DNA from: Myxococcales bacterium
GTDB taxonomy: Bacteria > Myxococcota_A > UBA9042
Reading direction: 5' to 3'
DNA length: 64,000 nucleotides
Assembly: GCA_947491025.1 (NCBI GenBank)
Contig: CANLIC010000007.1
Span: forward strand, 1-64,000
The position numbers and the translations under genes are program-made. The notes beneath the pieces are model-generated. The model was given only the letters and a program-made list of their open reading frames with translations, did no database searches and was not told where the DNA came from. This document shows positions 25,506 to 34,341 of this stretch, in pieces; within the stretch, counting starts at the first letter, position 1, and each line of letters opens with the position of its first letter.

Positions 25506-27353
25506 TTGGCTTCACGATCCCTTGCTCAGCTCGTCACCACCGCCCGGCTGGCCGGCGTTGCCCTGGCGGCGGCGCTTGCGTTCGGCACTGCCTGCAGCGG
25601 TCCGGCCCCGGGCGCCGTGCCTGGCATGGCCCTCCCCACCGACGCCAGCCCAGCCGACGACGCGCGGGTGCCCGACACCAGGCGCGGCGCCGACACCGTA
25701 GACGCAGCCAGCGTGGACCCCGACGTGAGCGGGGACCCCGCAGATGCGCTTGACGTCGCCCAGGCCGACACCGACCCGCCGCCAGACGGGGTCAACGACG
25801 ACGCCCTGGCCGATAGCGCCGTGGCCGACAGCGCCCTGGCCGATAGCGCCGTGGCCGACAGCGCCGTGGCCGACAGCGCCGTGGCCGACAGCGCCGTGGC
25901 CGACAGCGCCGTGGCCGACAGCGCCGCTACCGACGCCGGGCAGCCCGATGCCGTGCCGCAAGACAGCGCCGTCGAGCCTGACGCCGTTCAGCCCGACACG
26001 GCGCCAGCCGACACCGTCATCGTCTGCATCGACGTACCTTTGCCCGCGCCGCTCGATGAGGCCCTGCTGCCCACCCTCCAGCCTGTCTCCGCCGTTCAAA
26101 CCGTCCAGAGCGGCGGCCACACCGACGACTTCCTCAGCAACGCCGCCGGCGACATCCGCGTCGGCATCCGCCGCGATTGGGGCGCGTCCATCATCTTCTG
26201 GGGCCAGCAGGCCGCCGGCACCAACACCATCGACGCCAACGACACCGGCCGCGAGGTGCAGGTCGCCTTCTACGACCCGACGCGCATCAAGCAGGGCTGC
26301 GCGTGGAACGCCTCCTGCGTCAGCAACCCGGCGACCCAATGCCCCAATTCCATTACCTACCTCGGCTGGAACCCAGTGCAGGGCGGCAACGAGTGCAACG
26401 TCGGCTCCGGCGTCGAGTCGGTCGCGCACGTGCCAGGCCTCTTGTCGGCGGACGTCCGGCCCTTGTTCTGGAACCCGGACTGGCAGCAGCAGGGCTGCGG
26501 CAACGACGGCTGCTCCAACCCCGCGACCCAAGCGCTGCTGTCCGATGTGCGCTATGTGCAACGAATCCGGTTTGTTCACTCCCACATCGCTGAGATCGAC
26601 ATGACGGTGCACAACCTCAGCGGGCAGGACCACCCGGCGACCCTGCAGGAGCTGCCGACGCTGTACGCCGCCTTCGGCAAGTTCGGCCTCGGCAACTACA
26701 ACGTCCTGCTGACCAGCGACGGCCAGCAGGTGCAGATCGACGAGCCGGCCAACGATGGCTTCTTCGCCAAGTCGTTCAGCAGCCCGGGGGGTTGGGCCAC
26801 GCTGCAGAACGGCCCCAAGAACTATGGCGTCGGCCTCTACCACGAGAACCGCCAGCAGAGCTGGCAGGGCTGGCAAAAGGCCGGCGTGTTCAACAACTTC
26901 CGCGCTCAGTTCACCTTCGGCATCCCGGCCAACCTTGCCGTGCGCGCGCGTGCTTACCTGATGCTCGGCAGCGCGGCGACCATCGCTGGGTTGGCGGCCT
27001 GGCTCGAAGCGAACCTTCCGCCCTTTGGCACCATCGACGCGCCTGCCGCCGAGGCGCAGGTGTCGGGCCCGACGCTGCACATCGCCGGTTGGACGCTCGA
27101 CAACAAGGCGGTGACCTCCCTGCAGGTCGAGATCGACGGCGTCATCGTCGCCACGCCACCCCTCGCCGTGCCGCGGCCTGATGTCTGCCAGGTCTGGCCT
27201 GGCTACGCGATGTGCAGCGCCAACGTCGGCTTCAGCGTCGATGTGCCCACCGCTGGCCTCTCGCCGTGTTGGCATCTGCTTGAGGTACGCGCGCAAGATG
27301 CCGACGGGAATGTGCGGCTGCTGGGTCGGCGGCGCTTTGCTTTCGAAGGTTGA
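25506..27353 (+). CDS. Large lipoprotein with ADSAV repeats and C-terminal Ig-like domain
   Basis: A 615-residue lipoprotein. It starts at TTG (GGAG seven bases upstream) and has a signal ending in the lipobox FGTAC, Cys30. An Asp/Ala/Pro linker includes eight copies of a 15-base unit (residues about 100-139). The main domain (about 180-500) contains a Cys-bearing segment (KQGCAWNASC, QQQGCGNDGC) and Trp/Asn-rich beta-type sequence (WNPDWQQQG, YGVGLYHENRQQSWQGW). The last 110 residues resemble the Ig-like module beginning FGTIDAPAAEAQVSG, common in bacterial surface enzymes. No ATG is available near the signal peptide, so TTG is likely. Function unknown; surface carbohydrate interaction is a guess. 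Confidence 0.72.
   Translation: MASRSLAQLVTTARLAGVALAAALAFGTACSGPAPGAVPGMALPTDASPADDARVPDTRRGADTVDAASVDPDVSGDPADALDVAQADTDPPPDGVNDDALADSAVADSALADSAVADSAVADSAVADSAVADSAVADSAATDAGQPDAVPQDSAVEPDAVQPDTAPADTVIVCIDVPLPAPLDEALLPTLQPVSAVQTVQSGGHTDDFLSNAAGDIRVGIRRDWGASIIFWGQQAAGTNTIDANDTGREVQVAFYDPTRIKQGCAWNASCVSNPATQCPNSITYLGWNPVQGGNECNVGSGVESVAHVPGLLSADVRPLFWNPDWQQQGCGNDGCSNPATQALLSDVRYVQRIRFVHSHIAEIDMTVHNLSGQDHPATLQELPTLYAAFGKFGLGNYNVLLTSDGQQVQIDEPANDGFFAKSFSSPGGWATLQNGPKNYGVGLYHENRQQSWQGWQKAGVFNNFRAQFTFGIPANLAVRARAYLMLGSAATIAGLAAWLEANLPPFGTIDAPAAEAQVSGPTLHIAGWTLDNKAVTSLQVEIDGVIVATPPLAVPRPDVCQVWPGYAMCSANVGFSVDVPTAGLSPCWHLLEVRAQDADGNVRLLGRRRFAFEG
25803..25922 (+). repeat. Eight tandem 15-base units in the lipoprotein linker
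   Basis: Units are GCCGTGGCCGACAGC or the variant GCCCTGGCCGATAGC, encoding Ala-Val/Leu-Ala-Asp-Ser. The last five units are identical, indicating recent expansion. The array keeps the reading frame and sets the length of the linker between lipid anchor and globular domain. Confidence 0.85.
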
Positions 27354-27782
27354 GGGGTTGGCGTGGGCATCGGCAAGCCCGGCCGAAGGTGCAGACCGCT
27401 TGGGCCGTAGCGCGCAGGAAACATGAGCCCGCATCCGCCACGCAACCATCGCCCGCACCGCGCGGACAAGGCCGGCACGCCCGCACGACCGCCGACGGTC
27501 AGGGCCGAAGTCAGCGCCTTAAGCACCCGAAGTTACAGAACAACTGCGTAAGTGGTGCGCTCGACCGCAAGATGCCTCGCCACCGAGCCCGAGGGGGCGT
27601 CAGCTGCAATGCGTGGGCAATCTCAGGCGCGTGGGTTGCTTGCCAACCACTGTGGCGCGCTACGATGGCGACCGGTACGGCGTGTGCGCATGGCCTTGTG
27701 CTGACGGACCGGTCCCGACTCGGCCAACTCGGGGTCCCAAACGACCCGCCGCCATGCGTCGCACTTCCCTCACGGAGCAGCG
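27354..27782. other. Intergenic region, 429 bases, no gene recognised
   Basis: No gene is supported on either strand. It lies between the large lipoprotein and the IS91 tail fragment and may be further decayed mobile DNA. Confidence 0.4.
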
Positions 27783-27960
27783 TCCGTGGCGGGCGCGGCG
27801 AGTCTAGCGGGCAACGGCGGTCCACGTGGCAGAGCGAACGCGGGCAGCTCGGTGTGAAGGCCCAAGTGCCCGAGGATCTTCTGTACCGTGGGTCTGCGCT
27901 CGATGACCGCGAGCAGCCCTCGGCGACGGCCACAACGCGGCAGCCCTGAAGAGGCTGGGC
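27783..27960 (-). mobile_element. IS91-family transposase remnant (C-terminal tail)
   Basis: The minus strand reads PRCGRRRGLLAVIERRPTVQ then KILGHLGLHTELPAFALPRG. This is the characteristic C-terminal end of IS91-type transposases (zinc-ribbon CPRCGG, a LAVIE-type strand, the ILxHLGLPT motif and a Pro-rich tail). The first Cys of the ribbon is lost and upstream sequence is not recognisable. This is the third fragment of this transposase type in the window. Confidence 0.65.
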
Positions 27961-28100
27961 GGCCTCGCGGCCGCGGCGGCCTCGGCTGGTGGCGTCGGCG
28001 AGCGGCGCGGCGACCGCGGCATGCCCCGCTCGGTGTCGCGAGGCGGAGCGGGATAGGCAAGAAATGGCTCGCGATCTTCGGTCTCGACGCTGGCTGTGTG

Positions 28101-28313
28101 TCAGGCGCCGCCCTGGGCTGAAGCGGCCGCGAGCGCTGCCGCAGGGGCCGAGTTTCGTGGCGTACCCGGCGCTACGACCTCGGCTGCGCCCTTGATCCGC
28201 CGCCAACGCCAGCCAAAGAGCGATAGCAACTGGAAACCCATGTCCGTATGTGGATAGTCCTCGACGAGCGAGCAGGCGCCGGTGGGCTGCGGACCGAAGG
28301 GCCGCGGCGGCAA
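28101..28313 (-). pseudogene. Stranded C-terminal tail of the hydroxylase gene
   Basis: Directly after the TAG at 28314-28316, and in the same frame, the sequence continues PPRPFGPQPTGACSLVEDYP then HTDMGFQLLSLFGWRW. This is a plausible normal end for sterol-desaturase-type proteins, whose LFGT is usually followed by Tyr or Phe. Translation of this segment would need read-through. Confidence 0.6.
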
Positions 28314-29099
28314 CTAGGTGCCGAAGAGCTGATCGAAGATGGTCGTGATGTTGCCGAAGTTCCCATTCTCCTGGGGCGCGCGGGAGTGGTGAACGGTGTG
28401 GTGATCGGCGAAGGGGATCAACCGATTCAGCCAGCCGAGGTCCGTCTCGGCGTCGAGGTGGTGAATCGCGCCGATGACACCGGCGAAGAGCATCGTCGCG
28501 TCGATGGTGGCGACCGGCACGCCCAAGAGCAGGCCGAGGCCGGCGGTGAGCGCCACGAACACAAGGACATCCAGCGGATGCACGTGGCCACCCATCATCA
28601 CGTCGAAGTAGCGCGGCGCATGATGCACGGCATGGATTCGCCACAGCAGCGGAAAGCGAGGGTCGTGCTCCAGCCGGTGCCAGACGTAGGAGATGAAGTC
28701 GGCGAGCAAGGTGAAGAGCAACACGTCAAGCCAAAAGGGCAGGTTTCGGGGCCAGAGCTGTAGATCCCGGCCGGCGAGCGGGCTGGCGGCGGCCAGCGGC
28801 GCCAGCACCAGCATGGGCACGGCCACGTTGATCGCGCCGCTCATCACCACATACGCGATGTCCAGGCGGAGGGTTCCCGGCGGTCGGACGCCGAGGCCGC
28901 CGCGCGGAAGCGCCCGCTCGAGGGCAAGCAGGAGCGTCATCGTCAGCGCCAGCAAGGCCACCGTCGCAGCCAGCGGCTGCCACCCGCGCTCGATCAACGC
29001 GACGTAGGCCGGCAGCACCGCGACGACTGGCACGAGCGTCGCCCAACGGCCGAGCCGCCGGAGGAGGGATGCGCGGCGACCTGGAGTGGCTGGCGTCAT
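28314..29099 (-). CDS. Fatty-acid hydroxylase/sterol-desaturase family protein, shortened by a TAG
   Basis: A 261-residue integral membrane di-iron oxygenase. Four hydrophobic segments frame the His clusters HRLEH, HAVHH and the final HHTVHH that bind the metals. All three clusters are intact. The protein ends at FDQLFGT because of TAG at 28314-28316, but the same frame continues for about 70 codons with family-like sequence, so the TAG probably replaced a Tyr codon. Activity may survive, since the lost tail follows the active-site region. The ATG at 29099 is chosen; in-frame ATGs nine and 18 bases upstream are alternatives. Neighbouring SDR genes suggest a lipid-modifying locus. Confidence 0.8.
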   Translation of the reverse strand: MTPATPGRRASLLRRLGRWATLVPVVAVLPAYVALIERGWQPLAATVALLALTMTLLLALERALPRGGLGVRPPGTLRLDIAYVVMSGAINVAVPMLVLAPLAAASPLAGRDLQLWPRNLPFWLDVLLFTLLADFISYVWHRLEHDPRFPLLWRIHAVHHAPRYFDVMMGGHVHPLDVLVFVALTAGLGLLLGVPVATIDATMLFAGVIGAIHHLDAETDLGWLNRLIPFADHHTVHHSRAPQENGNFGNITTIFDQLFGT

Positions 29100-29353
29100 G
29101 GCCCTCATATAGCGCATGACGCACTGCGTTGTCATCGCTGCGTTGTCAACATGCTGCCGCGAGGTCAGCGCTCCATGAGCTGATCCTCCGCGGGCGCCTT
29201 GCCGCGCGCTCGTCATCCAGCTTCCGCGCGACAACGCCGCGGCGGCGCGCTATGCTCCTCGGCCTGGCGCCCGCGCGGGCGGCCCCTGCCCGGAGCGCGG
29301 CGATGTCTTCGATGGCTCAACCCTAACTGCCGACCCTGCCCTCGCATGTCGCG

Positions 29354-29698
29354 ATGCAGCAGCCCGCCGCGCTGCCGACCGCGGTCTGGGTGCCCCCCTC
29401 CACCGAGCACCGCCTGGTGCGCCGCCTCGGCTGGCTGGTCGCCCCCGCAGACGGCCAGGGCCGCGGCCTGCGCGTCGCCGCGTTCCTTCCGCAAGGCGTG
29501 GTCAACGAGGCCTGGGCGGGCTTGCGGCTGATGCCCTACGGCTGGCACTTCGTCGCCATGCGCCTCGGCTACGCCCACGCCCGCTGGGCCGAGCTGCGGG
29601 CGCGCGAGGCCGCCGGGCTGGCGTCAGGGCAGCCGGCGCTCGACTTCGTCGGGGTCGGCGGCGACGCGATGCTTGCGCCTGAGGCTGGCCTTGGCTGA
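29354..29698 (+). CDS. Short paralogue of the 12363 membrane protein, lacking the membrane module
   Basis: A 114-residue protein. It joins the same N-terminal cap (VWVPPSTEHRLVRRLGWLV) directly to the same C-terminal domain (RVAAFLPQGVVNEAWAGLRL, MPYGWHFVAMRLGYA, ALDFVGVGGDAML) found at the two ends of the 12363 product. The join lies at ADGQGRGLRVAAF, so it is an in-frame deletion, or the ancestral form from which the long protein grew. No clear transmembrane helix remains. Its 3' end overlaps the SDR gene start, and the pair is probably co-transcribed. Confidence 0.72.
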   Translation: MQQPAALPTAVWVPPSTEHRLVRRLGWLVAPADGQGRGLRVAAFLPQGVVNEAWAGLRLMPYGWHFVAMRLGYAHARWAELRAREAAGLASGQPALDFVGVGGDAMLAPEAGLG

Positions 29699-30566
29699 CG
29701 CGGCGCCTAGCGCGGCGGAAGCACCCTGCGGCCGGCGCGGCGTCGCGCTCATCACGGGCGCCGGCAGCGGCTTCGGGCTGCTCACGAGCCTCGAGCTCGC
29801 GCGCGCCGGCTACACCGCGGTCGCTGGCGTTCGAACGCTCGCCAAGGCTGCGCCGCTGCTCGCGCAGGCCCGCGCCGAGGGCCTTGACGTCCGCGTGCTG
29901 CCTCTTGACCTCGACGACGACGCCTCCATCGCCGCCGCCGTCGTCGCCGCCGAGGCGGTGGGCCCCGTCGAGGTCTTGGTCCACAATGCTGGCGTTTGCC
30001 TGCTTGGCGCGGTCGAGCACATCCAGTCGCAAGAATTGGCCCAGCAGTTTTCGACCAACGTCTTCGGCGTCGTCGCCCTCAGCCGCGCTGTCCTGCCGGC
30101 GATGCGCGCACGCGGCCGCGGCCGCATCATCGCCATCTCGTCCGGCGCGGTATACGCGCCCATGCCGATGCTCGCCGCCTACGCCGCCTCGAAGGCGGCG
30201 CTCGACGCAGTGATGGACGGCCTGCGCCTGGAGGTGCGGGCCCGCGGCATCGCGGTCACAACCCTCCACCCAGGCGTCTACCGGACCGGCTTTCTGGGCC
30301 ATAGCGACTGGACCGCCGCTGACCAGGGCGCCGACTCGCCCTACGCCGTGGCCTTTGCCAACGTCCAGCGCCGCAATGCCGAGAGCGTCGCCGCCGCCGT
30401 CGGCGATCCGCGTGCGGTCGCCCATGCGGTCTGCCGCGCCGCCCTCGCGCGGCGGCCGCCGATCCAAGCCACGGTCGGCGGCGATGCCCGGATGACGCGG
30501 CTGTTGTGGTGGCTGCTGCCGCGCCGATGGTGGGACGCGATCATCGCGCGGTACCTCGGGGTGTGA
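29691..30566 (+). CDS. Short-chain dehydrogenase/reductase
   Basis: A 291-residue classical SDR, NAD(P)-dependent. Cofactor motif TGAGSGFG is at 22-29, NAG at 99-101, Ser150-151 and the YAASK catalytic pair (Tyr164, Lys168) are intact. The C-terminus carries a hydrophobic/aromatic segment (LLWWLLPRRWWDAIIARYL) that may attach it to the membrane, as in lipid-acting SDRs. The start is TTG with GAGG six bases upstream, overlapping the stop of the short paralogue; a TTG at 29673 is in frame but lacks a ribosome site. Confidence 0.85.
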   Translation: MADAAPSAAEAPCGRRGVALITGAGSGFGLLTSLELARAGYTAVAGVRTLAKAAPLLAQARAEGLDVRVLPLDLDDDASIAAAVVAAEAVGPVEVLVHNAGVCLLGAVEHIQSQELAQQFSTNVFGVVALSRAVLPAMRARGRGRIIAISSGAVYAPMPMLAAYAASKAALDAVMDGLRLEVRARGIAVTTLHPGVYRTGFLGHSDWTAADQGADSPYAVAFANVQRRNAESVAAAVGDPRAVAHAVCRAALARRPPIQATVGGDARMTRLLWWLLPRRWWDAIIARYLGV

Positions 30567-30755
30567 GGGGAGCCACGCGGCTCGTGCGCTCGCCCGTGGT
30601 GCTTCACTCTGCCAGTGGCTTCCTACCGGGCCGGCTGACTGCGTCGTCGCCGCGCAGCCCACCATCCCCTGACGTTCGCGCGCCGCCACCCTACGGAGAT
30701 CCTACAAGGGCGCCGATCCCGACCGAGCGTCTGCTAACGTCGTCCTCACGCCAAG

Positions 30756-30776
30756 CCGGCCCCGACGATGGGCCGG
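30756..30776 (+). promoter_or_regulatory. Hairpin in the leader of the transglutaminase-like gene
   Basis: CCGGCCC (30756-30762) pairs perfectly with GGGCCGG (30770-30776) around a seven-base loop. It ends nine bases before the AGGAGG ribosome site. It could tune translation or stabilise the message; nothing more can be said. Confidence 0.3.
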
Positions 30777-30794
30777 GGCGTACTAGGAGGACCC

Positions 30795-33700
30795 ATGTCG
30801 TCTCGTCTGCAAGGTCAGGCCCTCGCGTCTGTGCTCAGCCTCACGTTGGCCGCCACAGCCGCCCAAGCTGCACCGCCGACTGTCAGCGCCGACCTCTCGG
30901 CACAGGCCTTTCACCGCACCGGCAAGGCCAGCCTCGACGCCGCGGTGGTGGTGCGCCGCGGCAGCTTCTTGCGCGCCGGCGTTGCCTTCGATGCCACGCA
31001 GGAGTGCGACAACCCCGGCATGATGCTGCGGGACGTGGCGAGCGGCGCGACCCTTCGCATGCCGCTCCTCGGTCGAAACGAGGGCGCAGCGCTGACCCGC
31101 CTCAACGCCGATGCCCTGCGGATGCGGGCCCAGCAGCGCTGCGCCGATGGCGTCGAGGCCGCCTGTGGCCATGCTGGCGATTGGGCCGGCGTGGGCAGCA
31201 CCCTCTTCAGCGCCACGCTGCAGGGCCAGCCCTTCGGCGCATCGGTGGCGAAGAGCGCTGACGGCAGCTACACCCTGGTCAGCGTACCCGACGGGTCGAC
31301 CGGCAAGACCGGCAAGGGCGATGCGCCCCCCAAGGAGGTGTCGCCGCGCGCCATCGCGCAGTACGCCGAGCTCGTCCACGCCGGCGGCACGCCCTTCTAC
31401 AGCGTCGTCATCGAGCACGCCGTCGACACCGGCAGCGGCCAGGTCCATGCGGCGCTCGCGGTGTGGCTGCCCGAGGACCTGCCCATCGGCGCCTACACGC
31501 TGAGTCTTGGCTGCGGTCAGGAGACGGTCGGCGAGGGGCTGCCTCTGGTCGTCCTCTTCAACCCCTACGACGCCACGACTGACGAGGTCGCTAGCAAGGA
31601 GGTCGCCGCGACGGTGCAGCAGGGCCGGCCCGACGTCGTGGACACGCCCGGAATCCAGACCGGTTTCGCCCTCGAGGCGCCCGACCAGGCCGCGATCGAC
31701 ACCCTGCTCGAGCTGATCTCTGCCTTCCCGCTCGCCGCCCGCCGCCACCCAGCGCTGGTGGCGCAGCTCGCCGCCAAGGGCCGTGGCCCCATCCAGCTCA
31801 CCGGCCGGGCCAACTACCACAAGGCGGGCAAGGCCAGCGGCTACGACGGCGGCTTTCTGGGCGGCGAGACCAACGCCCAGGTCTGGAAGGCCATCTCGGC
31901 GTGGAACGACGCCACCGGCCACTTCGACCTCTGGGACGCTGCGATGCTCGGCGAGGTCGGCGACGGCGCCTGGCCCTTTGAGGGCGCGGCGCGGCTGCGC
32001 ATCGGGCGCGGCGCGTCCGAGTTCCAGGAGGAGGCGAACGCTGGCGTCCAGCCGATCAAGGGCAAGCAATACCTCTCTTTCCAAGTCGCAGGCAAGAGCT
32101 ATTCGAGCCGGCTGCTCCACCTGATCGAGGACAGCTTCGGGAAGGGCCACACCCTGCGCGCGATCCCCGCGGGCGCTTTGACGCCGGTGGAGGCGCTCTA
32201 CTCGGCCGTGCTCGACGCGGTCGGCAGCGAAGAGAAGGCTGTGGGCGAGGCGCCAAAGCTCGGCCCCACGGTCGATGCGCTCCTGAAGACCATCGCATCC
32301 GTGGACCTTTCCCTCCCTCAGGATGCGCTCGCGAAGGGTTCCAAGGTCAAGTATGGCCAGTGCTGGGTCTTCTCCGGCCTGAGCGCCACGTCCGCCAAGG
32401 GCGGCGGAACCAAGTACGGACAATGCTGGGTGTTCGCCTCGGTCCTTGCGGCCGCCAAGGCGGCCTCCGGTTCAGGGCAGGGCTGGGCGTTCGGGGCCAC
32501 GAAGGGTGCCGCATTGGATGCCAAGTCGGCCTTCGGCGAGGGCTTGGAGGCCTACGCTTTGGCCACATTCGACGGCGTGCAACGCTCCGCCAACGGCGTC
32601 GTGCCGCGCAGCAAGGGCGGCCTGTGGACCTGGAAGAGCGGCGATTGGGCCGACGGCGCAAAGGGCGTCGGCGCCACGAAAGATCCAGCCGTGGCGTACC
32701 TCGGCAAGGGCACCTTCGGCGTCATCGGCGCTTGGACCTTTGACGGCAGCGCCGGGCAAGACGGCAGCACGATGGCCATCGTAACGCCCATCCGAATCGA
32801 GGCCGTCGCGCACTTTATCGACGACTGGCAGGGCGAGACCGCGTATCTCAAGTTCGACGGCGGCAGCGGAAATACGCGCGTCAGCGCCACCAGCAGCAGC
32901 GGAACGACGCCCGACCCGCTCAAGGGCATCATCTTCCACAAAGGACTCACGGCCAGCTATGGCGTCGACGACGTGAAGGTCGAGACCCTCTTCAAGACCA
33001 ACCCCGACCAGCCCACCACCATCAGCGGCACCTTGCTCGACACCGGCTCGGTCTTCCGCGCCTACCGCATCGGAGGCAGGGGCCAATGTCACTTCGGCAA
33101 GTGCTTCTGCCTGCCCGGCCTCAGCGAGGGCCTGCTGCGCGCCGCCGGCATCCCAACCCGCTCGGTGACCAACCTCGACAGCGCGCACGAGAAGCAGGGC
33201 TTCGAGATCCCCGCCGGCGTGGCGAAGAGCAATGGCTTCCTGATGCGCTCCAGCGCCAAGGCCGGACCGGGTCAGCCCTTTTTCAACTTCGAATCCTACC
33301 TTGCCTCCATCCTCGGAAGCGGCGGAAGCAAAGATTCGGTGTGGAACTTCCACGTCTGGAATGAGCTGGCGCTCAAGGCGTTCGGCGAGTCGGCATGGAA
33401 CTTCCACGTCTGGACCGAGGCTTTGGTCCCGACGGGCAAGGAAGGCAAGCCCTCGTGGAATGCGTACGACAGCACGCCGCAGGAAGGGAGCGACAGCAAG
33501 CTGGCCAGCGCAGGTGCGATCTGGGGCCTCGACTGCGCCCCGGACCACTGCGCCAAGGATCCCGCAATGCTCGCCGCTGCCGTCGCGACCGGTCTACCGG
33601 TCGACGTCCTGGTCGAGGCGCTGTTCAAGCCGCGCAACGTGCCCACGGAGTTGCTCCACAGCCGCTGGGACGACAAGTACAAGGACGGCAAAGAGCCCAG

Positions 33701-33842
33701 CACGTGGACCGGCTCGGCCAAGCCCGCCGACAACGGCGCCTCGACCGCCCCGGCGGGTGCGGAGAGCGCACCGCCCGCGACCGAGGATGCGGAGTCGCCG
33801 GCCGCGCCTGTTGCGACCGAAGCGGACGCCTCGAAGCTGTAG
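30795..33842 (+). CDS. Secreted transglutaminase-like protein with duplicated active-site motifs
   Basis: A 1,015-residue exported protein (signal peptide to about residue 25). The C-terminal third is an animal-type transglutaminase core. A Cys region FGKCFCL (Cys770) is followed by GIPTRSVTNLDSAHE, then NFHVW and DSTPQEGSDSK with Asp892. NFHVW occurs twice, 18 residues apart (His853, His871); only the second has the usual spacing to Asp892. The classic peptide YGQCWVF is not at Cys770 but occurs twice about 230-250 residues earlier (Cys523, Cys544), 21 residues apart, with a third degenerate copy GQGWAF. The N-terminal two-thirds has no recognised family. The C-terminus is Ala/Pro/Glu-rich. 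AGGAGG precedes the ATG. Cross-linking activity is predicted but uncertain. Confidence 0.78.
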   Translation: MSSRLQGQALASVLSLTLAATAAQAAPPTVSADLSAQAFHRTGKASLDAAVVVRRGSFLRAGVAFDATQECDNPGMMLRDVASGATLRMPLLGRNEGAALTRLNADALRMRAQQRCADGVEAACGHAGDWAGVGSTLFSATLQGQPFGASVAKSADGSYTLVSVPDGSTGKTGKGDAPPKEVSPRAIAQYAELVHAGGTPFYSVVIEHAVDTGSGQVHAALAVWLPEDLPIGAYTLSLGCGQETVGEGLPLVVLFNPYDATTDEVASKEVAATVQQGRPDVVDTPGIQTGFALEAPDQAAIDTLLELISAFPLAARRHPALVAQLAAKGRGPIQLTGRANYHKAGKASGYDGGFLGGETNAQVWKAISAWNDATGHFDLWDAAMLGEVGDGAWPFEGAARLRIGRGASEFQEEANAGVQPIKGKQYLSFQVAGKSYSSRLLHLIEDSFGKGHTLRAIPAGALTPVEALYSAVLDAVGSEEKAVGEAPKLGPTVDALLKTIASVDLSLPQDALAKGSKVKYGQCWVFSGLSATSAKGGGTKYGQCWVFASVLAAAKAASGSGQGWAFGATKGAALDAKSAFGEGLEAYALATFDGVQRSANGVVPRSKGGLWTWKSGDWADGAKGVGATKDPAVAYLGKGTFGVIGAWTFDGSAGQDGSTMAIVTPIRIEAVAHFIDDWQGETAYLKFDGGSGNTRVSATSSSGTTPDPLKGIIFHKGLTASYGVDDVKVETLFKTNPDQPTTISGTLLDTGSVFRAYRIGGRGQCHFGKCFCLPGLSEGLLRAAGIPTRSVTNLDSAHEKQGFEIPAGVAKSNGFLMRSSAKAGPGQPFFNFESYLASILGSGGSKDSVWNFHVWNELALKAFGESAWNFHVWTEALVPTGKEGKPSWNAYDSTPQEGSDSKLASAGAIWGLDCAPDHCAKDPAMLAAAVATGLPVDVLVEALFKPRNVPTELLHSRWDDKYKDGKEPSTWTGSAKPADNGASTAPAGAESAPPATEDAESPAAPVATEADASKL

Positions 33843-34035
33843 CCCGCTGGACCTCGATCTTCGGACGAAGCACGCAGGGACGCGAGGTGCGGCACCCAGC
33901 GTCGGCGTTGCACATCGTGGCGAGCGTTCAGCCGTGTAGCTCTGTGAGCAGACGCCGCAAAGCGCTTGCTGCCTCAGAGCAGGTCGTGGACCTTGGGAGA
34001 GCGGCATCACCCCGACCTGCCGCCAGGGAGGTCCC

Positions 34036-34341
34036 ATGGCTACCGTGATTCGCCAGATCGCCGCAACGATCGCTTGCGCGATGGCATTCTCCTCCGCCGC
34101 CTACGCCGCGCCACCCTCGCCGATGGCACCCGACGCGAGTACCCAACGCGCCCAGGCGGTCCGTGCCGCCGAGCCCGGCTCCATCGTGGTGCTTCGCAAC
34201 CAGGTCATCGTCGGCCGCACGGCCAAGCCGATGGTCACCTTCGTGCTCGCGCGCAGCTTCCGAGCCCCGACCTCGCTGATGAGCGAGGAGATCTGGCGGG
34301 AGCAGCTCGATCGCATCGCGGCGGGGCAGGGCGCTCGCTGA
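34036..34341 (+). CDS. Small secreted protein of unknown function
   Basis: A 101-residue protein with a signal peptide (IAATIACAMAFSSAAYA, cleavage before APPSP). The short mature domain is basic (SIVVLRNQVIVGRTAKP, FVLARSFRAPTSL) with no Cys. A GGGAGG site ends four bases before the ATG. It follows the transglutaminase-like gene after about 190 bases on the same strand and could be co-transcribed with it. No family is recognised. Confidence 0.65.
   Translation: MATVIRQIAATIACAMAFSSAAYAAPPSPMAPDASTQRAQAVRAAEPGSIVVLRNQVIVGRTAKPMVTFVLARSFRAPTSLMSEEIWREQLDRIAAGQGAR

Noticed and set aside
25803..25922. CRISPR array
   Set aside because: The 15-base units are contiguous, have no spacers and lie inside a reading frame; no cas genes are present.
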